Shown: in pieces, positions 1 to 10,350 of the stretch | How positions within the stretch are numbered: the stretch's first letter is position 1 | Layout: each line of letters begins with the position of its first letter | NCBI RefSeq assembly: GCF_035222485.1 | Contig: NC_085924.1 | Span: 3,782,001 to 3,846,000, forward strand | Length of the DNA stretch: 64,000 nucleotides | Direction of reading: 5' to 3' | From: Podospora pseudoanserina | Lineage: Eukaryota > Ascomycota > Sordariomycetes > Sordariales > Podosporaceae | Position numbers and translations under genes: made by a program | The notes under the pieces: model-generated | Seen by the model: only the letters and a program-made list of their open reading frames with translations | What the model was told of the DNA's origin: nothing | Database searches by the model: none

Positions 1-2163
1 AAGTCCGACATGATCCGATTCGGTCGATGCAGGTTGGTAGTGACTGCAGGTAGACATCGACGATGTCTTCCTGGCCAGCTGTTTTAGTGTAACAGTTCCC
101 TTTGGCGGCACAGGAAGCTTATGGGTTGAGGGTCACGAAGGCCTAGAATTGAGATTTCACTCGAAAACCGTTTCCGGGAGCAAAATGTTCCGTGGTTTGC
201 GGTGGTTGTGGGCTGGCGGCCGCAGACATCAGTTGTATCGCCACCGGTGGCACGATCTGAGGAGAATAATACGTAGGGCTGATCACGAAGCTCTTGAAGT
301 GCTTCAAAAGGGCTTGTCGACGTTTTACCATGATGGATTAGATAGTGGCGCTCGTGTTTCCGCTGATCTTCAGGGAACAATGGCGTTGTGGATGGCAAAA
401 GGAAGCCGCTAGCTCGGCCCGGACCGGTCGACTTTCGGTAGGGTATACGCAGCAATCCACGGGTGTGTTTGGAGAGAATGAGAAACTGTCAAATCGCGAG
501 ATGAAGCGCCCTATCACTCACATAGTGACATATTCCTGGATCGGAAAAGCGTACCAGATCTCGTTCGTCAATGAAAGATTCCGAGCTGCCCTGATCCCCA
601 TTCAGGGTCCAAGTGATCGACAGAAGGTGCGACATTGAGACCCCAATTGAGACCCGGGGAGGCGGACAGCTGCTGCGAGCTCGAGTTGTCATTGGAGGCC
701 ACTATTAGGCCCGCAATTCCCCAACGCCTCGAGCGATATTTTCGAAGCCCATCTCGGTTGTGTCTTTTTGGGGACAGGGAAACCACTGTTATTACCAAAG
801 ATTAAACACAGAAAAAGGCGCACAGAGGAGTTGTCGGTTCACTGCAAAGATCACGATCTTGACTCTTTATGTCTCCACAGAGTGTGACAACAGAGCAGAA
901 CAGAGCAGCGGCAGTTGCATTACGGCCACTAGCGCAGAAACACTAACCGTCACAATTGACGTCATAATTAGTGGTCAATCCATTATGATATCCCTGCCGC
1001 GAACAGAGACCAGCATGGAGGACCCTGCAGCGTGTTCGCGGGGTAACATGTCAGCATGTGCAAGGTGGTGAGGTGACTGGTGGCCGGAGCAGCACTGGTC
1101 GGACCTCTGGACCATTCTCCGGGCCTGTCAGGGCGCGTTGTTCACAGCCCGCCTCAGTCTCCCTGTCCAGAGAACATACGGGCAGAATTGCCATTTATTG
1201 ACGTCTGGGGTGACAACCTCAGGACCTGGTGTAGCCGTTGTCTTGCTTGTGCCCGGCGATGGAGCGGAAAAGCTCGTGACAGACTTATGACTGGCGCCGC
1301 AATCGAAGGTTCCTGAAAGGGTCCTCAAACATGGGCCTCACATACGACCCTGACCCCCGCGAGAGTCGTCCAAACATGGATGCGTGCTGTTTATGCATCA
1401 CCTGGCGTGTGCTGTGAGGCACGGAGGGTTCACTCTACGGGCCGATGACAGGGCAAAAACAAGATCTCGAGAAACCGCCTGCCTGTGCAGCAGTCCCCAC
1501 CGAATAGCCACACAGCGCAGTTGCAGTCCGCTTCCCCGTGAAGTTCGGCGAAATTATGACGACTGGATTGTGTAGTGTATGTAGGGTAGGACACAGCAGT
1601 GTATTGTTGATGTTTTTTTTTAATGCAGTCGAGAGATGAACCGATCCGAACAGCGGACCGAGAGTCGTTGATTGATACCTGTCGGATAGTACACAGACGC
1701 TAGAAGACCGAAAGATGAAGCTTCGTCGAGAAACGTCGTGGGCTGACCTCATAACCGATGAAGCTTTTGGGCCAGTAGGAAAGCGGAGTTACATTCTCAT
1801 CGAAGACAATCGAACAATTTTTGCTGAATGACCCCGCGGTGTGTCTCGAGCGGGCCAAGTCACGCAGTAGTGTGGTAGCAGAAAGACATGGTGGCCAACG
1901 GTGTGCTGTGTCGAGAATCAGCATAGAAGAGGCAGTAGAAGTCCAAACAAAAATAAAAAATGTAGTGAAGAAGCACAGAAAAAGGAATGCATCCGGAGGT
2001 AGTTCTCCTTTGCTTTCCAGGTGGGATTGAGCTGCTTTTGAGCTTTTGGGGTGAGGGCCAGCGCGATGGGACAAGTCGTTTTGTTTCGGGCAACTTATTT
2101 CCTTGGTCGAGGGCCAATGACCAATCAGAGGCGGTCCAGCCAGGACCCTGAGGAGGCCTAGAC

Positions 2164-2178
2164 CGATCACCCTCGATC
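2164..2178 (+). promoter_or_regulatory. Candidate White Collar Complex site (paired CGATC)
   Basis: Two CGATC words start at 2164 and 2174, exactly 10 bp apart. Neurospora light-response elements and the frq clock box consist of paired CGAT-containing half sites. The match is short, so this is a candidate only. It lies about 1.1 kb before the first FRQ AUG, the general range of the distal element in Neurospora. Confidence 0.3.
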
Positions 2179-2918
2179 CCCTTACCTGTGCTCTTTGAGC
2201 GCGGATCGGGGCAATTCGTGTTGCATCTGTGAAGCGGTGCCAGCATCAAAAAGCGAGAGGAAAATAACCAGAGAAACAATGACCGCAGCCCACCATGGAC
2301 CCTGGACCCCCATCGAGATGCGCGCAGCCTCCTTTCCTTGGCCATCTTCAGAGAGCCGTCGCCTGAGGAGCCTGCCATTGGGGTGTTAACTCACTGGTCC
2401 CTCCCCCTACTTCCCCATCCAAAGCCCTCTGGCTTCATTTGAATCCTGCCTTGGTTGTTCCCCCTGCACACCTCACCTCACACGCCCTCAACGCAACCAC
2501 AGGGCCACACACACACACACACACAACAATACACCACATCAAACAATAGAGACAGACATCGCCAGCTTCAACAACACACAAGAACACCACCCGACCCTAA
2601 GGGTATCAAGGTATGTGGAGACGTTTTCCCTATATTGTATCTAAGTCTAGAAGTGTGCTTTTCTCAGCCTTGCCATGGTGGGCCAGCGTTGTTGCTTTCC
2701 CACCGGGCATTCCACCACCCTGCTTTTTTGTCAGTCCAGTCGTTCCGAGCGCTCAAAAAGAAGAAGACACCACTCTGTCCAAAGCGCGCGCGCCCGCTGC
2801 ACCACACATCTTGGCTTTCCACCGGTCTTCTTCCCTTTCCTCGCCAATTTTACCATTTGCAGCAATTCACTCCTGGGGCAGCGGTTTTTGGAAAAGCAGT
2901 GTCGAATCCAGAGCGTTC

Positions 2919-2924
2919 GATCGA
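2919..2924 (+). promoter_or_regulatory. Candidate proximal light-response element (GATCGA)
   Basis: The hexamer GATCGA, inside the palindrome TCGATCGA, lies 359 bp upstream of the long-FRQ AUG. GATCGA is the core associated with White Collar Complex binding in Neurospora. A six-base match is weak by itself; the position upstream of frq is the main reason to report it. Confidence 0.3.
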
Positions 2925-3267
2925 CACCATGACAGCCGGAGCTCCCTCCTCGTCCACCCGCCTGTTCAGCGAGTTTCGCCACAGCCCCCCCTGTCTGCAT
3001 AGTGTTCGAAGTTCCAGCATCAGCAGCTAGCTCTGCGCAACGTTTCTGATGAGACTTATTAAATAGGCCCTTTTTTCGCAATTGCCTCTTGTCTGCCACG
3101 GCTCTACAGCCACGCACACTCTTGTCTCTTGAGAGCTGGGTGTGCACCACAACCGTAACCGACCGCACCGTTGCACGCGACCGAACCCTCGGGACGGCGC
3201 GGACTGTTGCGGGGCGCGCCGGTAGACCAAGTCGCCGTCAAGCTTCAAAAAAAAAAAAAGGTCGAGC

Positions 3268-3273
3268 ATGTAA
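3268..3273 (+). promoter_or_regulatory. AUG-UAA start-stop element before frq AUG-L
   Basis: ATG at 3268-3270 is followed directly by TAA, giving a minimal upstream ORF that ends 9 nt before the first FRQ ATG at 3283. Such start-stop elements can hold ribosomes and reduce initiation just downstream, which would favour the internal start for short FRQ. The element exists only in unspliced RNA, because its G is also the first base of the predicted intron at 3270-3322. Confidence 0.5.
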
Positions 3274-3322
3274 CGGCCCCCCATGGCGGACGACACAAGT
3301 CACCAAGTCACAACTGATTTAG
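3270..3322 (+). other. Predicted 53-nt alternative intron containing frq AUG-L
   Basis: The donor is GTAACG at 3270, the branch-like element is CTGAT at 3314-3318 and the acceptor is TTTAG ending at 3322. The intron would contain the long-FRQ AUG at 3283, so splicing removes the first 13 codons and leaves the AUG at 3583 as the FRQ start. In Neurospora crassa the long-form AUG likewise lies in an intron (I-6) spliced in a temperature-dependent way through suboptimal signals. The donor here also departs from GTAAGT. Use of the intron is inferred, not shown. Confidence 0.55.
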
Positions 3323-6162
3323 GTCACCCTTTGCCGCGGCGATCCACGCCCGAGAAGTCGGTGACCCTCTACCACCACCGACTGGCCCACGAGGCCAGCA
3401 AGAGATTTGAAAATGAAAAGCAACAGTCCACCCTCACCTCACACCCACAGCCGCAAATTCATGCGCACCCACAGGCCACAGCGTCGCCCAGGAGGGATTC
3501 TTCCGGAGAGAGCAATGAAACTGATCCCAAGACCTGGTTCGATCGCTCCAACAACAACCCAGTCGGTCATTATGATGCCTCGATGGACGTCGACCCACCG
3601 TTTTTCCAAAAGGAAACCGACTCTTCCAACGAGGGGCGAGACGGAGGTGGTGTCATTCCAGATGCCCCCTACCCGTTCGAGGGCGGCCTTCGCCAAACTG
3701 TCACCCACAGCAGCAGTGCCGACGACTACCGCAGTGTCATTGACGACTTGACCATCGAGAACAAGCGGTTAAAGGAGGAACTGAAGCGGTATAAGCAGTA
3801 TGGCCCGCCCATGATGCAGAAGGAGAAGCTGTTTGAGATCAAGATTCACGGACTACCGAGGCGGAAGAAGCGCGAGTTGGAGGCCACGCTGAGAGACTTT
3901 GCCGCCAGTCTTGAGGGGTCGAGTGATTCACCATCGTGGAGGAAATCGAGCCGACAAGAAAAGAAGAACATGTATTCTTCTGGGGACTCGAAGCATGCGT
4001 CATCGTCTTCCTCGCACTCGCGGCCCGTGGATTCGGCCTATGCATCCATGTCTACCGGACCTAGTTCCCACGGTCCCAACTCGATAGGGAGGTCGCTCGG
4101 ACGCCCTTCTGTTGGTTCTCGCGCAAAGTCGTCGCAGCAAAAGGTGGAGAACTACCTTCGAGACACCCCCGACGGTCTGCTCCCGCGTCAGATGGTAATG
4201 ACGGACAAGGAGAAGAAGAAACTGGTGGTTAAACGTCTCGAGCAGTTATTCACGGGCAAAATCAGCGGGAGGAACATGCATCGGAACCAGTCCATGTCCT
4301 CGCTCGAGGCGCCCGCACTACCACCGGACGCCGTCATGGGACCACCCAAAATGTCGGAAGCCTCGCGAGAGGCGTTCATCCAGCCGCTGGATCCTAGCCA
4401 AAAGAAGACTCGTTCGAGAGATAATGCGTCGACATCCAATGGCGATCAGACGGAGAGCGGCGGTCACGGAAACGGAAGCGGCGATGGCAATGGAAGCGGA
4501 GGCAGAGGCGGAAACAACACATCACCTCCCTCGGTCCCGCTGCCAGAACAGCGTCCAACTAGGCCAGTCGATTTGGACCCCGACCGATTGCAAATACCGT
4601 CCGAGAATCTAAAGTACATCCAACATCTTGGGCTGGTCCCCGAAGAGTTTCTGGTATCCAAACAGACCGAGTATGACGATGTTGCACCCGATGCGGACGG
4701 CTGGGTGTATCTCAACCTTCTCGGAAATCTCGCCCAGTTGCACATGCTCAACGTCACCCCGGGTTTCATCCGGGCCGCCGTCAGTGAGAAGAGCACCAAG
4801 TTCCAGCTCTCGCCAGATGGCCGGAAAATTCGATGGCGCGGAGGCACAGATGGGACCAAGTTTAGCAGCGACAGCGGGGACGGCTCACAAAAGAGCCCCA
4901 TGACCGAGGACACTGATGGTTCCAATGAGAGTGGCCAGCGCAAGAAGCTCAAGAAGGGTCAGGGCGGTCATTCCGACTCCAAATTTGTCCCGCAGGCATC
5001 CTCTCACTCCGACCTGTTCCACTACAAGCCTCTGTTTGTCCATCGAACTTCTTCGGCAGAAACGTCGGTCGAGGGCACGGGATCCCTGGCATCGGATGAG
5101 GTCGAGGATAGCAACCTTGAAAATTCCAAGTATGGGTACAGTGGCTCTGGATCAACGCAGCGCAAGAAACGGCGACACGACGGTGCCATCATCTACTACA
5201 GCGGTGCCCCTTTCTGCACGGATCTGTCGGGTGATCCTGGTGACATATCACCCACCACCTATATGACCTCGACTGGCCGGGACTTTCCGACGCTCGACTC
5301 GGCACCGTCTCTGCTGCAGAGGAGCCTGTCTGGGTCGTCTCTCGTGATCCGACCGCTCAGCGATGCCCGGCCGTTTGTCTCGGAAACCCTGGGCATGGAA
5401 ATTGACAAGTATCTGCCCAGTGACGAAGAGACGGACGACGACATGGAGTTCCCCTGGTCAGACAGCTCAGCACTTGTTCGACCGAAGATGTCCGAGACAC
5501 CTCTCGAGCCCTGCGGTCTGGGCGGTGTAATACCAGAAGACCACTTTGCTGTGGTTGTGGTGACCCGTCGGCCAATTAACTGCGTTGTGGACACGCACCT
5601 GCGCGATAGGTCGGTGTCGGTGGACAATGCGGAAGTTATTGCTCGTCGACTGGAGTGTATGAGGACCTCGTCGCCGCTGCCACCTCGACGGAATAGCAGG
5701 ACGGGTGGAACCAACTCTCCCATTCACATCAAGTATGTCGAGGGACGGATGCTTCGTCTGAAGCCGGCTTCTCTGCCGCCCCCAGCCATGTATCTTCCTC
5801 CTTTTAGCAGCGAGTCCGACACGGATTCTGGAAGCATCGACATGACTTCGGCAGAGAATGACGATGTGGAACAGGACAGCACTTCCCAGAGCTTGATTTC
5901 GAGGCGGGCCAACCCTCACTTCTCGGATGCTCGCTTGGAGGAGGATGAATCCGAGGAGTCTGAGGAGCTCGGTGATGTGAATATGGGAGCAGATGCTGTG
6001 GTGGGAGTTGTTTCGGACGATGCCCACCGTCCGCCTGCTGACCGGATGGAGAGCTCGAGCACTGGGAAGGTGGCCATGCTTTTACACCCAGGAAGCTCTG
6101 TTGCGACTGCGGGAGGGGATGAGAGCGGATATTCTAGCTCGATGGAGGATGATGCTACTTGA
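3283..6162 (+). CDS. frq: Circadian clock protein FREQUENCY (FRQ)
   Basis: FRQ is the negative element of the fungal circadian oscillator. As a dimer with the helicase FRH it recruits casein kinase 1 to inhibit the White Collar Complex. The 959-residue product is close to the Neurospora length of 989. Visible parts in order are: the N-terminal GHPLPRR block (residues 14-20); the MDVDPPFFQKETDSSNE block at 101, which is the short-isoform start; a coiled coil near 150-175 (IDDLTIENKRLKEELK); basic LPRRKKRE near 191; a CK1-interaction-like helix near 302-325; a second conserved block near 485-515 (HMLNVTPGFIRAAV); a nuclear-localisation-like QRKKRRHDG near 626; acidic PEST-like tracts; and the conserved region near 700-770. 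The coding frame has no interruption. The start at 3283 is chosen because it aligns with long FRQ; the AUG at 3583 gives short FRQ. An antisense partner like Neurospora qrf cannot be judged from sequence. Confidence 0.96.
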   Translation: MADDTSHQVTTDLGHPLPRRSTPEKSVTLYHHRLAHEASKRFENEKQQSTLTSHPQPQIHAHPQATASPRRDSSGESNETDPKTWFDRSNNNPVGHYDASMDVDPPFFQKETDSSNEGRDGGGVIPDAPYPFEGGLRQTVTHSSSADDYRSVIDDLTIENKRLKEELKRYKQYGPPMMQKEKLFEIKIHGLPRRKKRELEATLRDFAASLEGSSDSPSWRKSSRQEKKNMYSSGDSKHASSSSSHSRPVDSAYASMSTGPSSHGPNSIGRSLGRPSVGSRAKSSQQKVENYLRDTPDGLLPRQMVMTDKEKKKLVVKRLEQLFTGKISGRNMHRNQSMSSLEAPALPPDAVMGPPKMSEASREAFIQPLDPSQKKTRSRDNASTSNGDQTESGGHGNGSGDGNGSGGRGGNNTSPPSVPLPEQRPTRPVDLDPDRLQIPSENLKYIQHLGLVPEEFLVSKQTEYDDVAPDADGWVYLNLLGNLAQLHMLNVTPGFIRAAVSEKSTKFQLSPDGRKIRWRGGTDGTKFSSDSGDGSQKSPMTEDTDGSNESGQRKKLKKGQGGHSDSKFVPQASSHSDLFHYKPLFVHRTSSAETSVEGTGSLASDEVEDSNLENSKYGYSGSGSTQRKKRRHDGAIIYYSGAPFCTDLSGDPGDISPTTYMTSTGRDFPTLDSAPSLLQRSLSGSSLVIRPLSDARPFVSETLGMEIDKYLPSDEETDDDMEFPWSDSSALVRPKMSETPLEPCGLGGVIPEDHFAVVVVTRRPINCVVDTHLRDRSVSVDNAEVIARRLECMRTSSPLPPRRNSRTGGTNSPIHIKYVEGRMLRLKPASLPPPAMYLPPFSSESDTDSGSIDMTSAENDDVEQDSTSQSLISRRANPHFSDARLEEDESEESEELGDVNMGADAVVGVVSDDAHRPPADRMESSSTGKVAMLLHPGSSVATAGGDESGYSSSMEDDAT
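3583..3585 (+). promoter_or_regulatory. frq: Internal AUG for short FRQ (sFRQ)
   Basis: Codon 101 of the long frame is Met in the motif MDVDPPFFQKETDSS. The Neurospora short isoform starts at the equivalent Met near residue 100. The spacing between the two starts is therefore conserved almost exactly. Confidence 0.7.
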
Positions 6163-6962
6163 AGTGTTGCGTTATATGGAGGGAAATTTGGGGGGCAGAC
6201 TGACTTAGCATTTTCCGGACATACGTATGGTGTTTTTGGTTTGGCTTTTTGGCATTGGGAAAACGAGGTGATATATATGTCTCGACTTTTCGATACAACA
6301 AGGGGGCGTTTAGTTGGTGATTTTTTCGTCAAGTGGAATTTGTAGCATTTCAGATACCACGACAATCCGGGCGGGCAGGTTTGCTTTGGGATACCTATAG
6401 AGACTTTTTGATCTTGGGATACCTCTGGAGGCCATATGTGGGGGAGGAGGTTAAAAGGTCTTTTTTGGCCGTGGGATAATTTGCAAAAATAAAGACAAAA
6501 GAATTCATATCACTGAAGGGTTGTTCCTCGAGTTGTGATGTTTTTGTTTTGTTTTGTTGTGTAGTTGATTAAAAAAAGCCCCCTGAACGTGCATGTAGGG
6601 TACCCCGCAATGCCTACTAGGAAGAGCTCGAACTGTCACCGATCTACCCCGCCAATATTTTTTGACCGCTTTACGTACGGGAACAGCAACAGGCGGGCGG
6701 GCAGTAACCAGGCTAGACTACCTCTTTGCTTGTCATTGAGAGAGCGCGCGATCAGGGTCAATCCACTTTGCGACCGAGGACGTGGTGTAAACGTCTTTCA
6801 ATAACAAACAACACCTTGACCGAGTCTTTTTTGCGCGCGCACAATCAGCTAGCTGGCTAGTAGCTGTTTCGATATCGCGACCTTACCCACCTACCTACCC
6901 AACAACTAATTGACCGACCGAGACCGACCGAACAATCGATTCCAACCAAGACATTCACGATC
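6163..6962. other. frq 3' region and upstream region of prefoldin gene
   Basis: No gene is seen. The first part is T-rich and probably holds the frq 3' UTR. An antisense clock transcript, if present, would start in or near this stretch. The last 150 bp are CA/AC-rich (CCTACC, GACCGACCGA runs), typical of a fungal 5' leader for the gene starting at 6963. Confidence 0.4.
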
Positions 6963-7755
6963 ATGGCTACCACCTCCGCCACGGTGAAAGGGAAAGGCGT
7001 AGGCCCAGACGGGAAGTCAGTCTTCCCCCCCCCTTCCCTTTTTATTTTATTTTATTTCTTTTTTATTATTAGTACCAATCCCATTTACTGAACCTGTGTT
7101 TATGTAGGGACACCAACCCCCGAGGAATCCCCTACGCGCCCTTTGTCGACAAGGTAGAAGACTACGTCTCCTCCCGTTCAGACGTCGAGCCGACGCTTCG
7201 GTCGTTTCAGGAGATGGTAGCAAAGTACCAGTTTATGGAGCAGAACCTGCAGCGGAGGGTGGCGGGGTTGAGGGATAAGATGCCCGACATTGAGAAGACG
7301 TTGGAGACGGTGAGGTTTTTGAAGTTGAGGAACGAGGGTGATGACGAGGGGGAGGGGGGGGAAATCGAGACCACGTTTGAGCTGAATGATACGCTTTACG
7401 CCAAGGCAAAGATTGGGAGGACGGAGGAGGTGTATTTGTGGTTGGGGGCGAATGTTATGCTGAGTTATCCGATTGAGGAGGCGGAGGAGTTGTTGGATGG
7501 GAAGTTGGAGGCTGCGAGGAGGAGTTTGGGGAATTGTGAGGAGGACTTGGATTTCTTGAGGGAGCAGATTACGGTGGGTGATTGCTACTGACTACTTGCT
7601 GACTATACTTTTTGGATGATGGCTGACTGGGATGATAGACTATGGAGGTTGCGGTGGCTAGGGTTTATAACTGGGATGTGGTGCAGAAACGGAAGGAGAA
7701 GGAGGAGGAGGAGAAGCAAGGGAAAGGGAAGGAGGAGGGGACGGCGGGGGGGTGA
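6963..7755 (+). CDS. Prefoldin subunit 3 (Pac10/VBP1 family)
   Basis: This is a subunit of the hexameric prefoldin chaperone, which passes nascent actin and tubulin to the chaperonin CCT. Three exons are supported: 6963-7015, 7108-7573 and 7639-7755. The frame is continuous across both joins. Intron 1 uses an uncommon GTCAGT donor with a TACTGAAC branch region. Intron 2 uses GTGGGT. The protein shows the alpha-class prefoldin plan of two coiled-coil arms (FQEMVAKYQFMEQNLQRR, then LDGKLEAARRSLGNCEEDL) around a beta-hairpin core (TTFELNDTLYAKAKI, VYLWLGANVMLSYP), then the typical end ARVYNWDVVQ. The C-terminus is a short Lys/Glu tail. Orthology to yeast PAC10 is likely from family resemblance. 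Confidence 0.9.
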
Positions 7756-8717
7756 TGATGGTGATGATGATGATAATGAAGGGAGAGGCTGTGTAAGAGT
7801 CGAGATTCAAGAGTCATCAAAAAGAAACGAGACATTTGGCAACAAGGTGGCATGACCATGATGAGGATATTGCCAAGCGGGACTTGTATTACTGGTGATG
7901 GGGATCAACATGCTGGATGTGTCTGTTGCGGTTCGGGATGGTGGCCGGGACGTCGAGTGCAACCCAAATGGCACAGCACCCTATGAAGCACTTGAGACGA
8001 GATGTGGCCCGGTTTGTTAAGATAGGAACGGTGGTGGCCGTTGGGGGGGGGGGGCCGTTGGGAATGGGCCGTGGGTGTAGGTAAAAAGTTGGTAAACCGT
8101 CGACTTAACGGGTCGACCTTCAACTGCTGGTTAAACGGTCAGAGCTATCCATCCAGCTGGCTTCATGATTGTGATGTTCTTGCGGGAGTCTGAGTTGTGT
8201 ACACAGAATAAAGAGTAAATGATGGCAGCTGTCAGCCCCACCCTTATACCCCCTTAGTGCGAGGCCTCGCTGGTGCGGGCGGGGCTGGCCGAGCTGCCGG
8301 TCAGGGGATTATCGCGGGCAGGATTGAGTTGGCGGCGGCATTTCAGGCACTGAGGGTTACTGGTTATTTGAACCAGACAACAACAGGATTCCCTGTCTTT
8401 TTCCAACATCCCCCCTTTTGTTGATTCATCTTTCCTATCATTTGCCATCCGCCACTTGTCTCAAACGCCTTCTGCACCCTTTCCTGCAGCAGTCAGTCAG
8501 TCTTTTTCCAATGCAAGTACAATAGCGCGCATCATCCTTTTTCGTCCCATCATCTCCTGTCACCGCCCAACTTTTTACTGCCTACTCACCTACTTTTAAC
8601 GAACACCTAATCTAACATCTTCTTCCTCAAGAACGATAGACGAAGTATTGAAAGACGCCCACGACACCCTAGAGCCCGACCCGAAGAAACCGAAGCAAGA
8701 GACATAAACGCAACAAA
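7756..8717. other. Intergenic: prefoldin 3' end and SEC14-like promoter
   Basis: No coding gene is recognised. There is a GATGAT repeat just after the prefoldin stop and an 11-base G run near 8044. The last 200 bp are CT/CA-rich with AACGACAC-like leader sequence before the ATG at 8718. Confidence 0.4.
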
Positions 8718-9977
8718 ATGGCTGCCGCCGCGCCTGTCCCCCGCCCCTTGGAGCTCGACCCCAAGTACGATGACTACGACTTCCCGACCACCGCCGCCGT
8801 CCCCCTGAGCGGACATGCTGGCTACCTGACGGCGGAACAACAAGCTCAGGTCTCGCAGCTGCGTCTGATGCTCGAGTCTGAGGGCTACACCAAGCGTCTC
8901 GACACGCTCACACTGGTACGCCTTGCACCGGAATAGCTTTCTATCAGGTTCAGGGTCGGGATACTGACAGATGGGAAACAGCTCCGCTTCCTCCGTGCCC
9001 GCAAGTTCGATGTCAACCTCTCCAAGCAAATGTACGCACACCTTCACTGGGGATGGATTCCACAGTCAGGCAGGGGCTAACAACACGCCAGGTTCATCGA
9101 GTGCGAGAAGTGGAGGCAAGAGACCAACCTCGACGACGTCGTCCCCAACTGGGACTACCCCGAGAAGGAGGAGGTCTTCAAGTACTACCCCCAGTACTAC
9201 CACAAGACCGACAAGGTACATAATTCATCTGGGCTCCACCTTTTCCCCCCCCCCTATTGCTAACCCCACCATCAGGATGGCCGGCCCGTCTACATCGAGC
9301 AGCTCGGCAACATTGATCTCACAGCCATGTACAAGATCACCACGGCCGAGCGCATGCTGACCAACCTCGCGGTCGAGTACGAGCGCGTCGCCGACCCCCG
9401 CCTCCCGGCCTGCTCCCGCAAGTCGGGCGTCCTCCTCGAGACGTGCTGCACTGTCATGGATCTCAAGGGCGTCGGCATCTCCAAGGCGCCCCAGGTGTTC
9501 AACTATGTCAAGCAGGCCAGCGTCCTGAGCCAAAACTACTACCCCGAACGCCTCGGTCGTCTGTATCTGATCAACGCTCCTTGGGGCTTCAGCACCGTCT
9601 GGGGGGTCGTGAAGGCGTGGCTTGATCCGGTGACGGTGCAGAAGATTCATGTGTTGGGCAGCGGGTACCAGAAGGAGTTGTTGGCGCAGGTTCCTGCCGA
9701 GAACCTGCCTAAGCAGTTTGGTGGTTCGTGCGAGTGTGCGGGCGGTTGCCAGTTTAGCGACATGGGTCCTTGGCGCGAGGAGCAGTGGGCCAAGCCGGCC
9801 AAGTGGGAGAAGAAGGAGGGTGCTGCTGCTGCTGCTCCTGCGGCGGATGCCACTATTCAGAATGCTGGTGCGGATGTGAAGGAGGGTGGCGCTGCTGCTG
9901 CTGCTGCTGCCGGGCAGGGGAATGCGGCTCTTCCGGTGGACGTCAAGGCTGATGCTCCTGCTCCGGCGGCTGCGTAG
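8718..9977 (+). CDS. Sec14-like phosphatidylinositol/phosphatidylcholine transfer protein
   Basis: This is a CRAL-TRIO protein of the Sec14 group, which exchanges PI and PC between membranes and supports Golgi secretion. Four exons give 357 residues: 8718-8915, 8982-9031, 9092-9215 and 9276-9977. Every join keeps frame. The CRAL-TRIO N region is near residues 40-95 ([20 protein letters not shown]), followed by the lipid-binding lobe ([15 protein letters not shown], then [10 protein letters not shown], then [20 protein letters not shown]). The closing signature [11 protein letters not shown] is the Sec14 C-terminal element. Beyond that is a tail of Ala/Gly-rich low complexity of about 60 residues, absent from yeast Sec14 and probably disordered. 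Sordariomycetes have several Sec14 paralogues, but the sequence order here is the closest type to Sec14 itself. Confidence 0.9.
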
Positions 9978-10320
9978 GTGCAGTCATTGAGGAAGGAGGA
10001 TGAGGTGCTGCATCGGTGTGGTTGCGGGGACATGCGGTAGTGTTCTTGCCACTCGGTAATGAAGGCCGGCTTCTTTTTGCATTGTAGTTACATGTAGACA
10101 GTGGGCGTGGAGCGGGTGTTGGTAGTTTGCGATTGTATTCAGATGGTACCTTACATGTGATAGGCGTGGCGGGGTGGGAGGAGATGAACAAGAATCCCTA
10201 AGTTTATCTCTTGACTTGAATGGCATAGTAATGTTTTTTCTTGGTTGAGAAAGTGTAGCAATGGTGGGAGGTATTATTATTTTCCGTAACGCCTCCTTTG
10301 TCCTCTGTCCCCTGACCTAG

Positions 10321-10350
10321 ATACATATATATATATATACATATATATAT
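10321..10350. repeat. (TA)n/(CATA)n microsatellite between convergent genes
   Basis: About 30 bp of TA repeats with two C interruptions. It abuts the stop codon of the MIS14 gene on the minus strand and lies about 340 bp after the SEC14-like stop. It could act in 3' end formation of either convergent gene, since fungal poly(A) efficiency elements are TA-rich. Confidence 0.7.

Larger units (their letters stand above)
1..3269 (+). promoter_or_regulatory. frq upstream region and probable long 5' leader
   Basis: No coding gene is recognisable in these 3.2 kb. Open frames here are short, overlap on both strands and do not resemble known proteins. By analogy with Neurospora, where frq has a leader of more than 1 kb with introns and upstream ORFs, the 3' part (about 2.4-3.27 kb, pyrimidine-rich with CA repeats) is probably transcribed leader. 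Upstream ATGs occur at 2613, 2675, 2929 and 3268. CGAT/GATC-type elements that could bind the White Collar Complex are listed separately. Transcript limits cannot be read from the sequence. Confidence 0.5.

Noticed and set aside
3283-6162. Annotating the antisense clock transcript qrf
   Set aside because: It is known in Neurospora, but no promoter, splice or coding signal here lets me place it from sequence alone.
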